Counted from the first letter of the stretch, positions 1 to 8,452 are shown. The stretch: DNA of 10,303 nt from Pigoraptor vietnamica (GCA_943704525.1 CALSCQ010001172.1:2311-12613); one strand, 5' to 3'. Notes: generated by a model not told the origin, from the sequence alone. Made by a program: numbers and translations.

Positions 1-71
1 GGGGGGTCAATGCGAGAGTAGGTGGGTTGTGGGCAGCACGGCCCAGTTCGAAAAAGAGGAACGAATAGCCT
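1..71 (-). CDS. Probable exon 11 of the receptor (partial)
   Basis: After the exon 10 donor at 147 (TTAG, then gtgggtg), the only usable acceptor is the AG at 73-72 (gcataatag). Using it gives a 76-base intron and keeps the phase-2 frame open to the window edge for 23 codons. These begin RGYSFLFFELGRAAHN and include TLALTP near the end. The polypyrimidine tract is poor. The true acceptor may instead lie beyond the window, which would make this stretch intron. Confidence 0.4.
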
Positions 72-3000
72 CTATTATGCCGTGCATCCATACACTTCGT
101 CTTGCACGTGCATGCACATACACGCCCACACCGCACTCTTCACCCACCTAAGCGCCGATAGGGGGTCGGTGCCGCCCATTTCGCCACGAACGACCAGCAG
201 TCCCGCGTGGAAGACGGAAGTGCGCAGGTCGGCGTTTGCATAGAGCGACACCGAAATGTAGTTTGTGTTCTCGTCTGCGAGGACGGAAAAGTACACAGGT
301 CGAAGGCACGGGGCGATTGCGGAGAGAGAAATGGAGCCGGAAATGCGCCGCGGCGCAATGGTGGAGCAGTTTAGTCCGGCGTAACCTTCGTAGCAGGAGC
401 ACGCGCCGTCGTCGCCTGTGAATGGGGGAGACGTGTGAGTCAAAGGAAAGCCATTGGGGTCGCACCCCGTGCAAGTACACGCACGCACACACGCACACCA
501 CACATTCACATATATAATACACACACTTACACGCAACACACGCACACGCATTACACATAGACTCAACAGTCCCTCTCACACAACACACATGCGCACGCGC
601 ACATGAACGGTGGATTCCTTTAACCCCAACCCACCGCACGTGCCGCTCCCAGAGCAGTCGTTGGGGCAGGTCCCGTCAATGGGCGCGGCGCCCGTAATGT
701 TCCCCGGCCACACTGGCTGTCCAGCAAACGTGAACCCGCTGCCAATATCGAACGTCCCGATTGTGTTCCAGCCATCCGCGCGCATGTTGCGAATGTCAAA
801 CTTGATCGATGTGCGGTCGCCCTGCGCATTCGATAAAGCCTATTAGCATAATGGGCGGGTCCGCACAAGTGCGAATACATGGGCGTGGGCATGTAGAATT
901 GCGTGCCGTGACGGCACGTGCGATACGAAGGTAAGCGAGGGGGGTCTGCGACTAAGTCGTCAGTGACTCACGTGAGCGTCAAAGGACACGTTTCCGCTCA
1001 CGCCGAGGAAGTTGACGTTGAAGAGCGCTGCCAAGACAAGGTCGCCTCTGCACAGCGCACGGGGCACGTGAGCACGAGCACAGCCTCAACGCGAAGTGCA
1101 TTCTACGACCCTTCCACAACCTTTCACTTCGTTCCCTCTTTACACACACACAGACACACACACACACACACACAAAAACACACAGCGCCAGTCCTCCCCT
1201 CCTCTGTTCCTAACGAGGCACGCACCGCATGTACGAGTTGCCCGATTTGATCACTCGATCGATGGCGATAGCAAACGCAATCGCCGCATCGTAGGCAAAG
1301 CTTCCGTACTTGTTGATCCCGTTGCGGTTGCCGTCCGCATCGTAATACAGCGCTGTATAGAGGTGTGGGTGTGTGCGTTGAGTGTGTGCGAGCGAGTGTG
1401 GGCGAGCGAGTGAGTGAGTGAGCGTATGTGTGTTGTGTGCGAGTGTGTGATGGAGGAGGGAGAGGGGGGGGAGGTTTAGCGGTACCGTACAGTGTTGTAA
1501 ACAAAGCGAGCAAGGGTTGGCCGGTGCCGGTGTCCAGACACAGGCGAAGTGTCCACGTACCCGGGTCCAGGCTCCTCCACAGGTTCATATACCTGCCGAA
1601 TAAAAGTGGGAAGGGACAGTCAGTTGTGCACGGAATCCATGTCGCGCGCGTACGGTGAGCACACACAAGGCTACTATGCACACATACGCACACACGCACA
1701 AACACACACAAACACACACAAACACACACAAACACACACGCACGGTACACACACCGTTCGAAAATGGGTCCCTCTCCCGGCTTAGGCAGCACGCCCAGCA
1801 TTCCAAATGTGTTCCGCTTGATGTCCGTCAGCACCGTCCCGTTCGGTGCGAGGTACGTTCCCTCGTGCGCCATCGTGTCGGGCGCGAGCAGCAGATACTT
1901 TGGGTTGTTGAGAAGGCCCAGGGTCGCGGCAGCGCGCGCGACGGGTTGCACGGCCGTTTCGATGATGAACAAGAGGACGATTCGCGCCGTCGACCGCTTC
2001 ACGTCGCCGAGCTTCGTCTGCAGCTGCGCCTGCGTCATCGTGTCGGTGATGAGGGGCTGCACGACCACTTCGATCCCCGCGCCGTTTGCGAGGGCTCGGA
2101 ACTGCTGCGAGAGGCCAAAGCCGAAGTCGTCGTCGCTTTGTACGATGGCCACGCGTCTCCACCCAAAGTGCTTGCAGAGGGATATAAAGACGCGCCCTTG
2201 CCACGAGTCCGGCACTATCGTCCTCAGGAAGTAGCTGCGGGAGAAGGCGAGTGAGACGAACGGTGGAACACGCAAGCACAGTTTCGCAGTCCTTGGAGAG
2301 GTGCGAGCGAATACGACACGTGTCGCGTAATAACGTGACGTTGGACATTGGTGTGGGCGTGAGCGGTAGTGTGCGTGAAATATTAAAAGAGCACAAAGAC
2401 GGAGTCGGTAGAGAGTCGACTGAAGGGTTTGAAGCCGCACTCACGGGTACACGGCCTTGTCGGAAAGCGAGTTTGTGGTTGAGCCCGGCGATATCTGCGG
2501 CGTCTGAAAGTTCTGGACAAGCACCTGCGCAGAGAGAGGCGTGGTTAATGGCAACGCACAGATACACACATGTGAGCACGCACCGCACAAGGACGCAGAC
2601 ACTCTTACACGCATGCACACACCATACGCGCGCGCACACACGCATACACATGCACACACGCGCACATGCTCACACAACACATCACACGCGCGCACAGCGG
2701 CACATCCACATGGCGGACACAATCACGCGCGTACGCACCTGAATCGCTGCGCTCACTGCTGAGCATCCAGAGCCAATAATGCCGGCAATGCCGCACGTGA
2801 CCTGTTAAACACAAGCAGGATATTATTGAATACGAACCATGTCGCAACAGCGCACCGCGCGCAACGACACACACACACACACATACATACATACACGCAC
2901 ACACACACACACAATACACACATGCACAGGTGCGGTCGAATAGTGCAGTAATTTGGACCCCATCGACCCTCAGCGTTGCGCGCGTGTGTAAAGTGTGTGA

Positions 3001-3627
3001 ATGTGTGTGTGCTTGTGAATGCGTGGAATGCGCTGAGTGTGTGTGCGCGCGCGAGAACCAACCTGATAAAGCGCCGCCTTGACGCCGACGTCCTGCCTGC
3101 AGTCCGAGTCGTTGATGACCAGCCGCAAATCGTGGTTGGGAAAGAGATTAAGCTCGTCCCACCACGTGTCTGCGCGTGTGCAAAGGAGAGGAGCGAGTGC
3201 GCCGCATCAGTGTCTGTCGCTGCGCACAGGGACCGACGGTGAAGATAGCGAGCGCTACCGGCCGACATGCATCACATGGTGTGCGCGTGTGTGGGAGCGG
3301 AGGGTGAGGGTGTATGTGCGCATAACGCTGTGCACTGTTGCTTGCAAGTCACTCACCATTCCTGTCGCGGACGTGAGACAGGGCGAGTTGGATGTGCACG
3401 TTGCGCTCCTTCAGCGAGGGGTAGGCGATCGGAAACAGCGACCCGAGGTAGATTGACGTCCGATTCACAGTCGACGGGCCGAGGTCGAAGCACGTGGGGA
3501 AGAGATCCTGACGAAAGGGCACCACATCGCCGCGCGTACTCTCGACGCCAAATGCGACGAGGACGCACACGACAAGCGCGACGCGTGCCACCGTTGTGGA
3601 GGGCATCGCCCTCCAGATGGCGAGCAT
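1..3627 (-). CDS. Receptor with type I periplasmic-binding-fold (ANF receptor) ligand domain and EGF-like module; 3' part outside window
   Basis: Exons on the minus strand: 3627-3357, 3169-3063, 2801-2739, 2524-2445, 2234-1755, 1592-1486, 1352-1226, 1047-972, 821-635, 415-148 and probably 71-1. All introns are GT-AG and the phases close into one frame of about 612 codons. Residues 1-33 are a signal peptide with the hydrophobic core VALVVCVLVAFG; Met8 is an alternative start. Residues about 45-475 match the ANF receptor / class C GPCR ligand domain: SLFPIAYP, GIIGSGCSAVS (133-143), KAVYPYFLRTIVP, FGWRRVAIVQSDDDFG, and YDAAIAFAIA. It ends with GVSGNVSFD, GDR and a W-x2-IGTF segment. Six cysteines (489, 493, 499, 505, 507, 516; spacing x3, x5, x5, x1, x8) form an EGF-like module. 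A beta-rich segment follows, faintly like a prepeptidase C-terminal domain. Family members bind amino acids or peptides outside the cell. The transmembrane and output part lies left of the window, so GPCR or cyclase cannot be decided. Confidence 0.88.
475..603. repeat. CA-rich microsatellite in receptor intron 9
   Basis: Imperfect (CA)n with CG and TATA interruptions on the plus strand fills much of the intron 416-634. The sense transcript is therefore GT-rich. Confidence 0.8.
1143..1186. repeat. (CA)n microsatellite in receptor intron 7
   Basis: Nearly pure CA repeat on the plus strand inside intron 1048-1225, GT-rich in the sense transcript. Confidence 0.85.
1362..1450. repeat. TG/GAGT-rich simple sequence in receptor intron 6
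   Basis: The plus strand has TG and (GAGT)n runs, including four to five GAGT copies near 1405-1425. The sense transcript is CA-rich here, the opposite of introns 5, 7 and 9. Confidence 0.7.
1661..1742. repeat. (ACACACAA)n / CA microsatellite in receptor intron 5
   Basis: Includes a regular acacacacaa unit repeated four times around 1697-1736 on the plus strand. It lies within intron 1593-1754. Confidence 0.8.
2565..2722. repeat. CA/CG-rich microsatellite in receptor intron 3
   Basis: Imperfect CA, CG and CAT repeats on the plus strand occupy most of intron 2525-2738. Confidence 0.75.
2802..3062 (-). repeat. Receptor intron 2 with complementary CA-rich and GT-rich halves
   Basis: Read in the direction of transcription, the first half (about 3055-2985) is rich in CA dinucleotides. 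The second half (about 2935-2865) is long GT/GTAT repeats. The two halves are complementary and could fold into a long hairpin that brings the donor and acceptor together. The splice sites are CAG|gttggt and gtttaacag|GTC, joining in phase 0. Confidence 0.7.
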
Positions 3628-3941
3628 CTTTCCACTGGCCGTCAGTAGAGTCGAACACGACGATCGACGAGTCCACGCAGCCTGTGCCTCTGGCTCGCCG
3701 CGCTTGAGCTCTGAAGACGTTAGGGACCGGTCACATGCTCACTGGGGAAGAAACGAAGCCCACAGGTGCACCGACGCGGGTGCCGCTTCGCAGTACGTTG
3801 CCGGGCCACGTGTCGCCGAATCGGCTCGCTCGGTGGACTGGTATTAAGCTGGTCGGCAGTGCGCCGACTGTCATGCAGCGCCCAAGTACCAAATCAGCAA
3901 AGAAACTTTGGATTTCGCGGTCGCGGATTGCGGGCGAGTGC

Positions 3942-4286
3942 TCAAAAAACGTCGCGGTTGCAATGTTTGCGCACAATCGTTTCAGGCCGTGTCCAGCGAG
4001 ACAACATCCACTGTTTCAGACGCAATTCTCTGAAGATTCCCTCCAACCAGCGCCACACTGAATCGCGCAGTTCGCAAGCGCACGTGCGCAGTACACCCTG
4101 TGTGTGCGCGCGCGTGTGCGTGTGAGTGGGTAATGCAGAGTGTGTGTGTGTGTGTGTGTGTATGACCAAACGCCAGTGTGGTGTGAGTGGCTGAACTGGT
4201 TTCACCACACACTGGACGACAATCCGTACAGTGGCTGCTAAGGGGCTTTGAATTGAGAGGTCACCCAATTTGGCCCGAATTTCCAT
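3942..4286 (-). CDS. Candidate two-exon small gene, unrecognised
   Basis: An ATG at 4286 opens a 27-codon exon (MEIRAKLGDL, then PLAATVRIVV) to a donor at 4205 (GTG|gtgaaa). The intron 4205-4098 contains a CA microsatellite and ends in cacacag. Exon 4097-3942 keeps the frame, contains the helix-like stretch SVWRWLEGIFRELRL, and stops at TGA, giving about 78 residues. A CCAAT box lies about 105 bases and an AT-rich TATA-like stretch about 45-55 bases upstream of the ATG. Just past a T6 run at the stop, another frame stays open to 3731, so the gene may be longer with a frameshift. A 108-codon plus-strand ORF (3735-4061) competes here. I recognise no family. Confidence 0.3.
   Translation of the reverse strand: MEIRAKLGDLSIQSPLAATVRIVVQCVVKPVQPLTPHWRLVIHTHTHTHSALPTHTHTRAHTQGVLRTCACELRDSVWRWLEGIFRELRLKQWMLSRWTRPETIVRKHCNRDVF
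4140..4161. repeat. (TG)n microsatellite
   Basis: A run of eleven TG units on the plus strand, inside the proposed intron of the candidate gene at 3942-4286. Confidence 0.9.
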
Positions 4287-4289
4287 CAG

Positions 4290-4916
4290 AATTTCAAATT
4301 ACGCCCCTGTCCGGTCCAAAGCTCCGAGTTTAAATTAAAGCGAGATCTCGGTAAATGTGTCACGCGGACTCCCAATGAAATGCACGCTGATTGGCTGGGC
4401 TAAGTTGTATGGCCTGCACCCTCGGCTGCCGCCGCCCGGCGCTCAGGCGCCGGCTCCGGCATTGACAGGCGGAGATGGCCGACAGTGGTTTGAGTGCGGC
4501 CGGTGCATCACGAGAGATTGAGTTCCGTTTCGTCATGCTCCGTGCAACAGAATCGGTGCCGAGCGGCCCTCTTGCAGATTGCCGGAGCCCGGCCGGGAAC
4601 GGATTGATTCAGTCCGCTCAACTGGCTGCAAGCCCCGTGGCATCCCGACGAGTCCCGCCGGGGCCGGCGGCAGTCTGACGCAAACTGGCGTGTATTGATT
4701 GGCACTGCCGGTGCCCGGCCAACCAATTGCCTCGGCAACAAGCGAACTCTGAACAGCGAGAACTGAGTACTCAGAGCAAAGGAAAAGAGAAACAGCGAGG
4801 GAAAAAAAGCGAGAAGGCTCAGATCCGGAAAAATGGGAGAATGGAACGCATTGAGCACACGAGTCAGGGCTCCGTGAACCAAATCAGGCGCCGTGAGAGA
4901 CACTACTCGTATGCGA
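4290..4916. other. Non-coding GC-rich intergenic region downstream of the glutamate 5-kinase
   Basis: No recognisable coding sequence. It holds a perfect 7-bp hairpin, ccggcgc-tcag-gcgccgg (4436-4453). A 15-base direct repeat, tgccggNgcccggcc, occurs at 4580-4594 and 4706-4720 with one difference. A second CCAAT lies at 4698-4702 (minus). A long purine tract on the plus strand (4776-4815) reads as a strong polypyrimidine tract on the minus strand. It may hold the 3' UTR of the kinase and the promoter of the gene further left. Confidence 0.5.
4390..4394 (-). promoter_or_regulatory. CCAAT box
   Basis: CCAAT on the minus strand in the context agCCAATcag, about 105 bases upstream of the candidate ATG at 4286. 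An AT-rich TATA-like stretch (4327-4341) lies between them. The spacing suits a minus-strand promoter, but no transcript evidence is available. Confidence 0.4.
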
Positions 4917-6421
4917 TCAGCGGCGGAAATCGTGCAGGTAACGGCTGGGAGACTTGTGATGGCCAGAGGATGTGGCGTTCCGCGAGCTCGTCGGGGAGGC
5001 CCACGGCGTTGCGGTACGCGGCTTCTTCAGCGGACGGTTCTCCGGAGCGCCAGGAAAACCTCCGATCAAGAGCGGCCGCGCCAGCGAAGATGCCGGGAAA
5101 ACGGTTCCAACCGTGCGCTCGCCAGAGAGGATGCGCGGAATGGCCGATGGCTCCTGCGCCGAGATGATGGCAACGCTGCAGCCGCTTTCGACAGCGCGAC
5201 GCGCAGCAGCCACTTTCGCCTCCATTCCGCCAGTTCCCCAACTCGGCGTCGATGCGGCAATGTCGAGTCCTGCAAAGCGTCCATTCAGAGTCAGAAATTA
5301 GAAGTGAGTCGGTGAAGAGCTCTAGGTTCTCGTGCGAAAAGAATTTGTATGCGACGAGCTGTCTTTGACGTCGAGTGCGAGATTATACTCACCGACGTTG
5401 TCTAGGGTGTTGGGGTTCGCCGCAAAGTCGATGATCCTGAGCGGCTCGGCGTTGGGATAGACCTTTGGGTTCTTGCTATAGAGCGCGTCAACGTCCGTCA
5501 TGAGCATAACAAAGCGCGCTCCCATCGCCGCCGCCACCGTGACAGCCAGGTTGTCGTTGTCACCAAAGTTTTCCTACATTTCCCGACGGCGTTGGTCAGT
5601 TATAAGCGGCCGGCAATTTCATCGGTCACATAAAAAATTCGCAACCGTCACGTGTGAGCTCGCAATCGGTATACAAGCACATTGACAGCAAACAGCTGCA
5701 AAATAAACGCATGACGTACCGCGCCCTTCGTGGCATCGTTTTCGTTCAGGATGGGCACAGCGCCCGTGCTGAGGAGGGCGTTCAGCATCTCACAGATGTT
5801 CGCTTGGTTCGCCCCGCGCAAGTCGGCCGGAGCCAAGAGCACCTGTGAACAATCGAAACATGAATGTAAGCCTGAGGCCTGGAGTCTTACTGTTGGCTTG
5901 AGTTCTGAGCCAGCGAGGCAGCGGATGCGTCAATACCTGGGAATGCAGGATGCCGACTTGCCCAAAGAGCTCGTCGTAGACGGCCATCAAGCGCGCCTGG
6001 CCGAGTGCAGCGAGGGCTCGCTTGCTGGAAGGAGTCAGGGTGTGCGGGACGGAACCGAGGCCCACGCGCAGGCAGCCAACTCCAACGGCGCCGCTGGAAA
6101 CAAGCACCACAAGCCACCCTTGCGTCTGCGCAAATTGGCGGGAAAGCGCACGGCATTCAGACGGCCGCCGCCCAAGACGCGCCCAGTCAACTGAATACAT
6201 TGAAACCAGCCAACGTGACAGTGCACGATATGAGGTGATATAATACGTGTGCAAAAAGTCAGGGTCTCGGCTGTTCGACCCACCCGAATTCTGCAGACGA
6301 CTTGAGTGAGCGCGGAAAGGCCGCCATAGTTGATGTCGCCAGTCGTCGAGTCAATGATGCTCGAAGATCCGATCTTGATGACGACAAGAGGGTTGAAGCG
6401 CAGGTTTGCCTTGGACGCCAT
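4917..6421 (-). CDS. PRO1: Glutamate 5-kinase (gamma-glutamyl kinase), stand-alone
   Basis: Phosphorylates glutamate with ATP, the first step of proline synthesis. Five exons: 6421-6284, 6125-5937, 5842-5720, 5573-5393 and 5269-4917 (phases 0, 0, 0, 1), giving 327 residues. The ATG has a good context (A at -3, G at +4). Amino acid kinase signatures appear in order: VVIKIGSSS with Lys16, VVLVSSGAVGVG (about 51-62), NENDA (142-146), GDNDNLA (154-160), MLMTDVDALY (about 173-182) and GTGGMEAK (222-229). The kinase domain ends near GTVFPAS. The last roughly 55 residues are Pro/Ser/Arg-rich. They match neither the PUA domain of bacterial and fungal enzymes nor the gamma-glutamyl phosphate reductase fused in animal and plant P5C synthase. 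The introns are short (94-158) and lack microsatellites, unlike the receptor. Confidence 0.94.
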
Positions 6422-6500
6422 CGTTCGCGAACGCGGTCGAAGAGCTCCGTCGATAGCACTTACCAACAACTTACTGCAGCGCGTCTTCAGAGGTAATTAG

Positions 6501-6571
6501 ACTGTGAACGGCTTGTCGGTCCAAAACTCAATCGGCCAAGATCTGGTGGTGTTCGAATCCCAAGCACGGTC
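6501..6571 (+). repeat. tRNA-like element (degenerate tRNA or SINE head)
   Basis: A B-box-like ggtgttcgaatccc (6548-6561) lies downstream of an A-box-like cggcttgtcggt (6509-6520, one base short of consensus). The ends actgtga and gcacggt pair at six of seven positions, like an acceptor stem. The T stem pairs only partly and no convincing anticodon arm forms, so this is not called a functional tRNA. On the minus strand the same bases sit just upstream of the glutamate 5-kinase start. Confidence 0.4.
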
Positions 6572-7079
6572 AGAAGAAAGTTCAAAGTCAATGCCTTGGT
6601 GCGAGACGCTCTCACTGGCTTGCTGTGCGCGCCAACAAAGACAAAATTGCACACCGCCTACTGCAAACATTGAGAAGAGTGTGCGAGCTGAGATAAATGA
6701 GGACTGTCGTGACTGAGCCGGCGAGCGACTGAGCTGTCAACTAAAACGTCAACCGTCCGTGTCCGAGGACAGTTAGTGACGTACATGAGTTACCCGACAC
6801 CGGCACACACAGACACATGACACGCAACACACATGGCCACCCATACAGTAGGCACACACGCAGCGACGCCCGCTCGTCAGCCGAGCGTACGAGTCTGTCA
6901 GCAATAACTAAATTGCCGGCTTTATGCATTCACAAAGCGGACCCGAGACAGGGACGGAATTTACAACAGACTACTGCTGCCTACGGTACGGCAATTACTG
7001 ATTCATACTGGGACATGACAAACGGACGAAGCCGCCGCAACATTTACACACGTCAGACGCAAATGGTAGTCACTTAGCC
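6572..7079. other. Region without recognised gene
   Basis: No convincing exon. A minus-strand stretch 6631-6490 is open for about 45 codons after a cgcgcacag acceptor. It would join in phase with the exon at 7495-7715, but it runs through the tRNA-like element and reads poorly. A weak CA-rich patch lies at 6803-6860. Confidence 0.4.
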
Positions 7080-7400
7080 ATAGATGCACGCACACACACA
7101 CACACGCACACACACACACATGTACACACACGCAGACACACACATACACACACACACACATTATCATCATCATCATCATCAAAAGGACACACACGTCAGT
7201 CACACATTGACAATGCTGACTAACAGCCGACCCAACGCAGCCGGGCATCCACGGCTGACCTACAGTCTGTGCTGTCATATTGTTCTACAACTGCGACGTC
7301 AACTAAAGAGTCAGTTGCATGGCCTCGGTCGGCCTACTAAGAACCGAACTCACGACACTATTCTTTTTTACGCCCAGCTAACTGAACTGACGGACTGATG
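7080..7400 (-). mobile_element. Probable tRNA-derived SINE with simple-repeat tail
   Basis: On the minus strand, an A-box-like cagttcagttagctgggc (about 7393-7376) is followed about 35-40 bases later by a B-box-like gtgagttcggttc (about 7356-7344). These are the internal RNA polymerase III promoter parts of a tRNA head. A unique-looking body of about 160 bases follows. The element ends in a (TGA)n/(GT)n tail (7180-7085), a known tail style for tRNA SINEs. No clear target-site duplication was found, and only this one copy is in the window. Confidence 0.45.
7085..7180. repeat. (AC)n followed by (ATC)n microsatellites
   Basis: Plus strand: CA repeats with TA/CG interruptions from 7085 to 7160, then five to six CAT units (7162-7180). 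They form the proposed tail of the SINE-like element. Confidence 0.85.
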
Positions 7401-7494
7401 ACTCTCGACAACCCCACTATGACATTACCCACAGGCTCCACCGGCATGCACAACAACACGGCACCGGCTAGCTGAACTTCGGTTCAGTGCTCAC

Positions 7495-7715
7495 CTGCCA
7501 ATGATTTCAGTACCCGTTGAGCCGTCACTGTCGCCACCGTTATCCAACGTCTCCGCGACAGAAAGCCGATACAACTGGCCCTCGGTCACAAACAATAGAC
7601 ATGAAATGCAATTGTCTGATACTGTCAGCAAAATGTAGCTGACGGACTCGAGTGACTCGCGTTCTATGAGTGAGACAAGTGCTGCCGTATTCGAAGATGT
7701 CGTCTGAATCACCAT
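7495..7715 (-). CDS. First exon of an unrecognised protein
   Basis: ATG at 7715, behind a TATA box 39 bases upstream. It opens 73 codons ending at an excellent donor, GGCAG|gtgagcac (phase 2). The sequence has alternating hydrophobic strands such as YILLTVSDNCISCLLFVTEG, then a Gly/Asp/Ser-rich linker. This reads like a genuine folded domain, perhaps a beta-rich one, but I recognise no family. The following exons are not secure. One possible terminal exon is 6631-6490. The intron would then contain the SINE-like element. Confidence 0.45.
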
Positions 7716-7753
7716 GCAAATGGGTGAATCGTTCAAAGTTTTCGGCTGACGCG

Positions 7754-7761
7754 CTTATATA
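7754..7761 (-). promoter_or_regulatory. TATA box
   Basis: TATATAAG on the minus strand, an almost ideal TATA box. It lies 39-46 bases upstream of the ATG at 7715, implying a very short 5' UTR. A CCAAT on the same strand lies about 140 bases further upstream (7901-7905). Confidence 0.55.
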
Positions 7762-8446
7762 CTGAGCGGCGGGGGAGTCATCTCAGAGTTGGGCTTGTCG
7801 CGCAGTTGCACCGGGCAAACCCCCGCTGGTGGTAATCTTTTATCGCACACCAAACCAAGGGGAGGGAAATCTAAATTTTCTCGCACCAAGAAATGCTCCG
7901 ATTGGCTGTCCGTGCGCTGCGCGAGATCAAATACCCCGAATAGCTTCCCTGAACTGTCCGGCTGACGCACGCAGCGCCGTTTGCATACGTGGCAGATTGC
8001 CGAATGGTCAATAGGATCACTTTGAGAGATACTGAACAGTTTCCCCCCATTTCACTATAGATAATTTCATACAAAATAAACGTATCGGCTTCCATCAAGA
8101 CGCAGCTGCGCCCCGCCCGACCCGCCCGACCCGCCGGCCGATCGGCCCGGGCCAACCGGTCTCAGTGGGGTCTGAGCACTCGTCCGCGGCCACCCCGACG
8201 CTCAGTGCTAAACCAATCCGGAAGCAAAGCACGGCGGCCAGGCGTCAGTATTTAACAGGCACTGATGACTGGCTGAATGCCTCAGGTCTGGCGCGGCCCC
8301 GGGTGATAATTAAAACTGCACTTACGCGACCATTATTCACTTATGAATCTGTAGTGATCCTTCAGATTAAACAGCTCGTTCGGAGTTTTCATCAAGGTGT
8401 CGCCGACTGAGTCAGGCAATGCCATCGCTCTCCACCAACGAACTGA
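7762..8446. other. Region without recognised gene; GC-rich tandem repeat and palindrome inside
   Basis: No reading frame here looks like a known protein, though frames of 60-95 codons exist on both strands. A 9-base unit cccgcccga is repeated about two and a half times at 8112-8134. It is followed by the perfect 12-base palindrome ggccgatcggcc (8136-8147). Confidence 0.4.
7901..7905 (-). promoter_or_regulatory. CCAAT box
   Basis: CCAAT on the minus strand (cagCCAATcgg), about 140 bases upstream of the TATA box at 7754-7761. Plausible promoter element, but a five-base motif on its own is weak. Confidence 0.3.
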
Positions 8447-8452
8447 TTTATT
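8447..8452 (-). terminator. Polyadenylation signal AATAAA
   Basis: AATAAA on the minus strand, 266 bases past the OXLD1 stop at 8718. It is only ten bases past the stop of the alternative spliced reading frame (8462). It is the nearest canonical signal downstream of that gene. Confidence 0.45.

Noticed and set aside
1124-2440. A 438-codon minus-strand open frame taken as one exon
   Set aside because: It reads through introns full of GT repeats (Cys/Val runs). Only 2234-1755 and the later short exons are coding, as domain homology and splice phases show.
3735-4061. A 108-codon plus-strand ORF starting with ATG
   Set aside because: It looks low in protein character (Arg/Ser/Pro-rich), lies opposite a frame with similar openness, and has no promoter or family match. 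Kept only as a competitor to the minus-strand candidate.
4760-4820. Strong minus-strand polypyrimidine tract followed by AG, as an acceptor for a sixth kinase exon
   Set aside because: No recognisable kinase, PUA or reductase sequence follows it in any frame, and the frame in exon 5 already ends in a stop.
4903-5241. A second open frame through the kinase's last exon, read as a continuing reductase or PUA domain
   Set aside because: It is not in frame with the kinase. It shows none of the expected reductase or PUA motifs, and neither do the minus-strand frames further left.
5887-6250. Long plus- and minus-strand frames overlapping kinase exon 2, including read-through of intron 1
   Set aside because: Splicing CGG|gtggg to gcgcag|ACG gives an uninterrupted alignment to the amino acid kinase fold. 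The other frames are shadows or intron read-through.
7084-7200. CA/CAT repeats as a CRISPR-like or coding array (His/Thr repeats)
   Set aside because: Pure dinucleotide and trinucleotide microsatellite with no spacers. The translated His/Thr repeat is a by-product.
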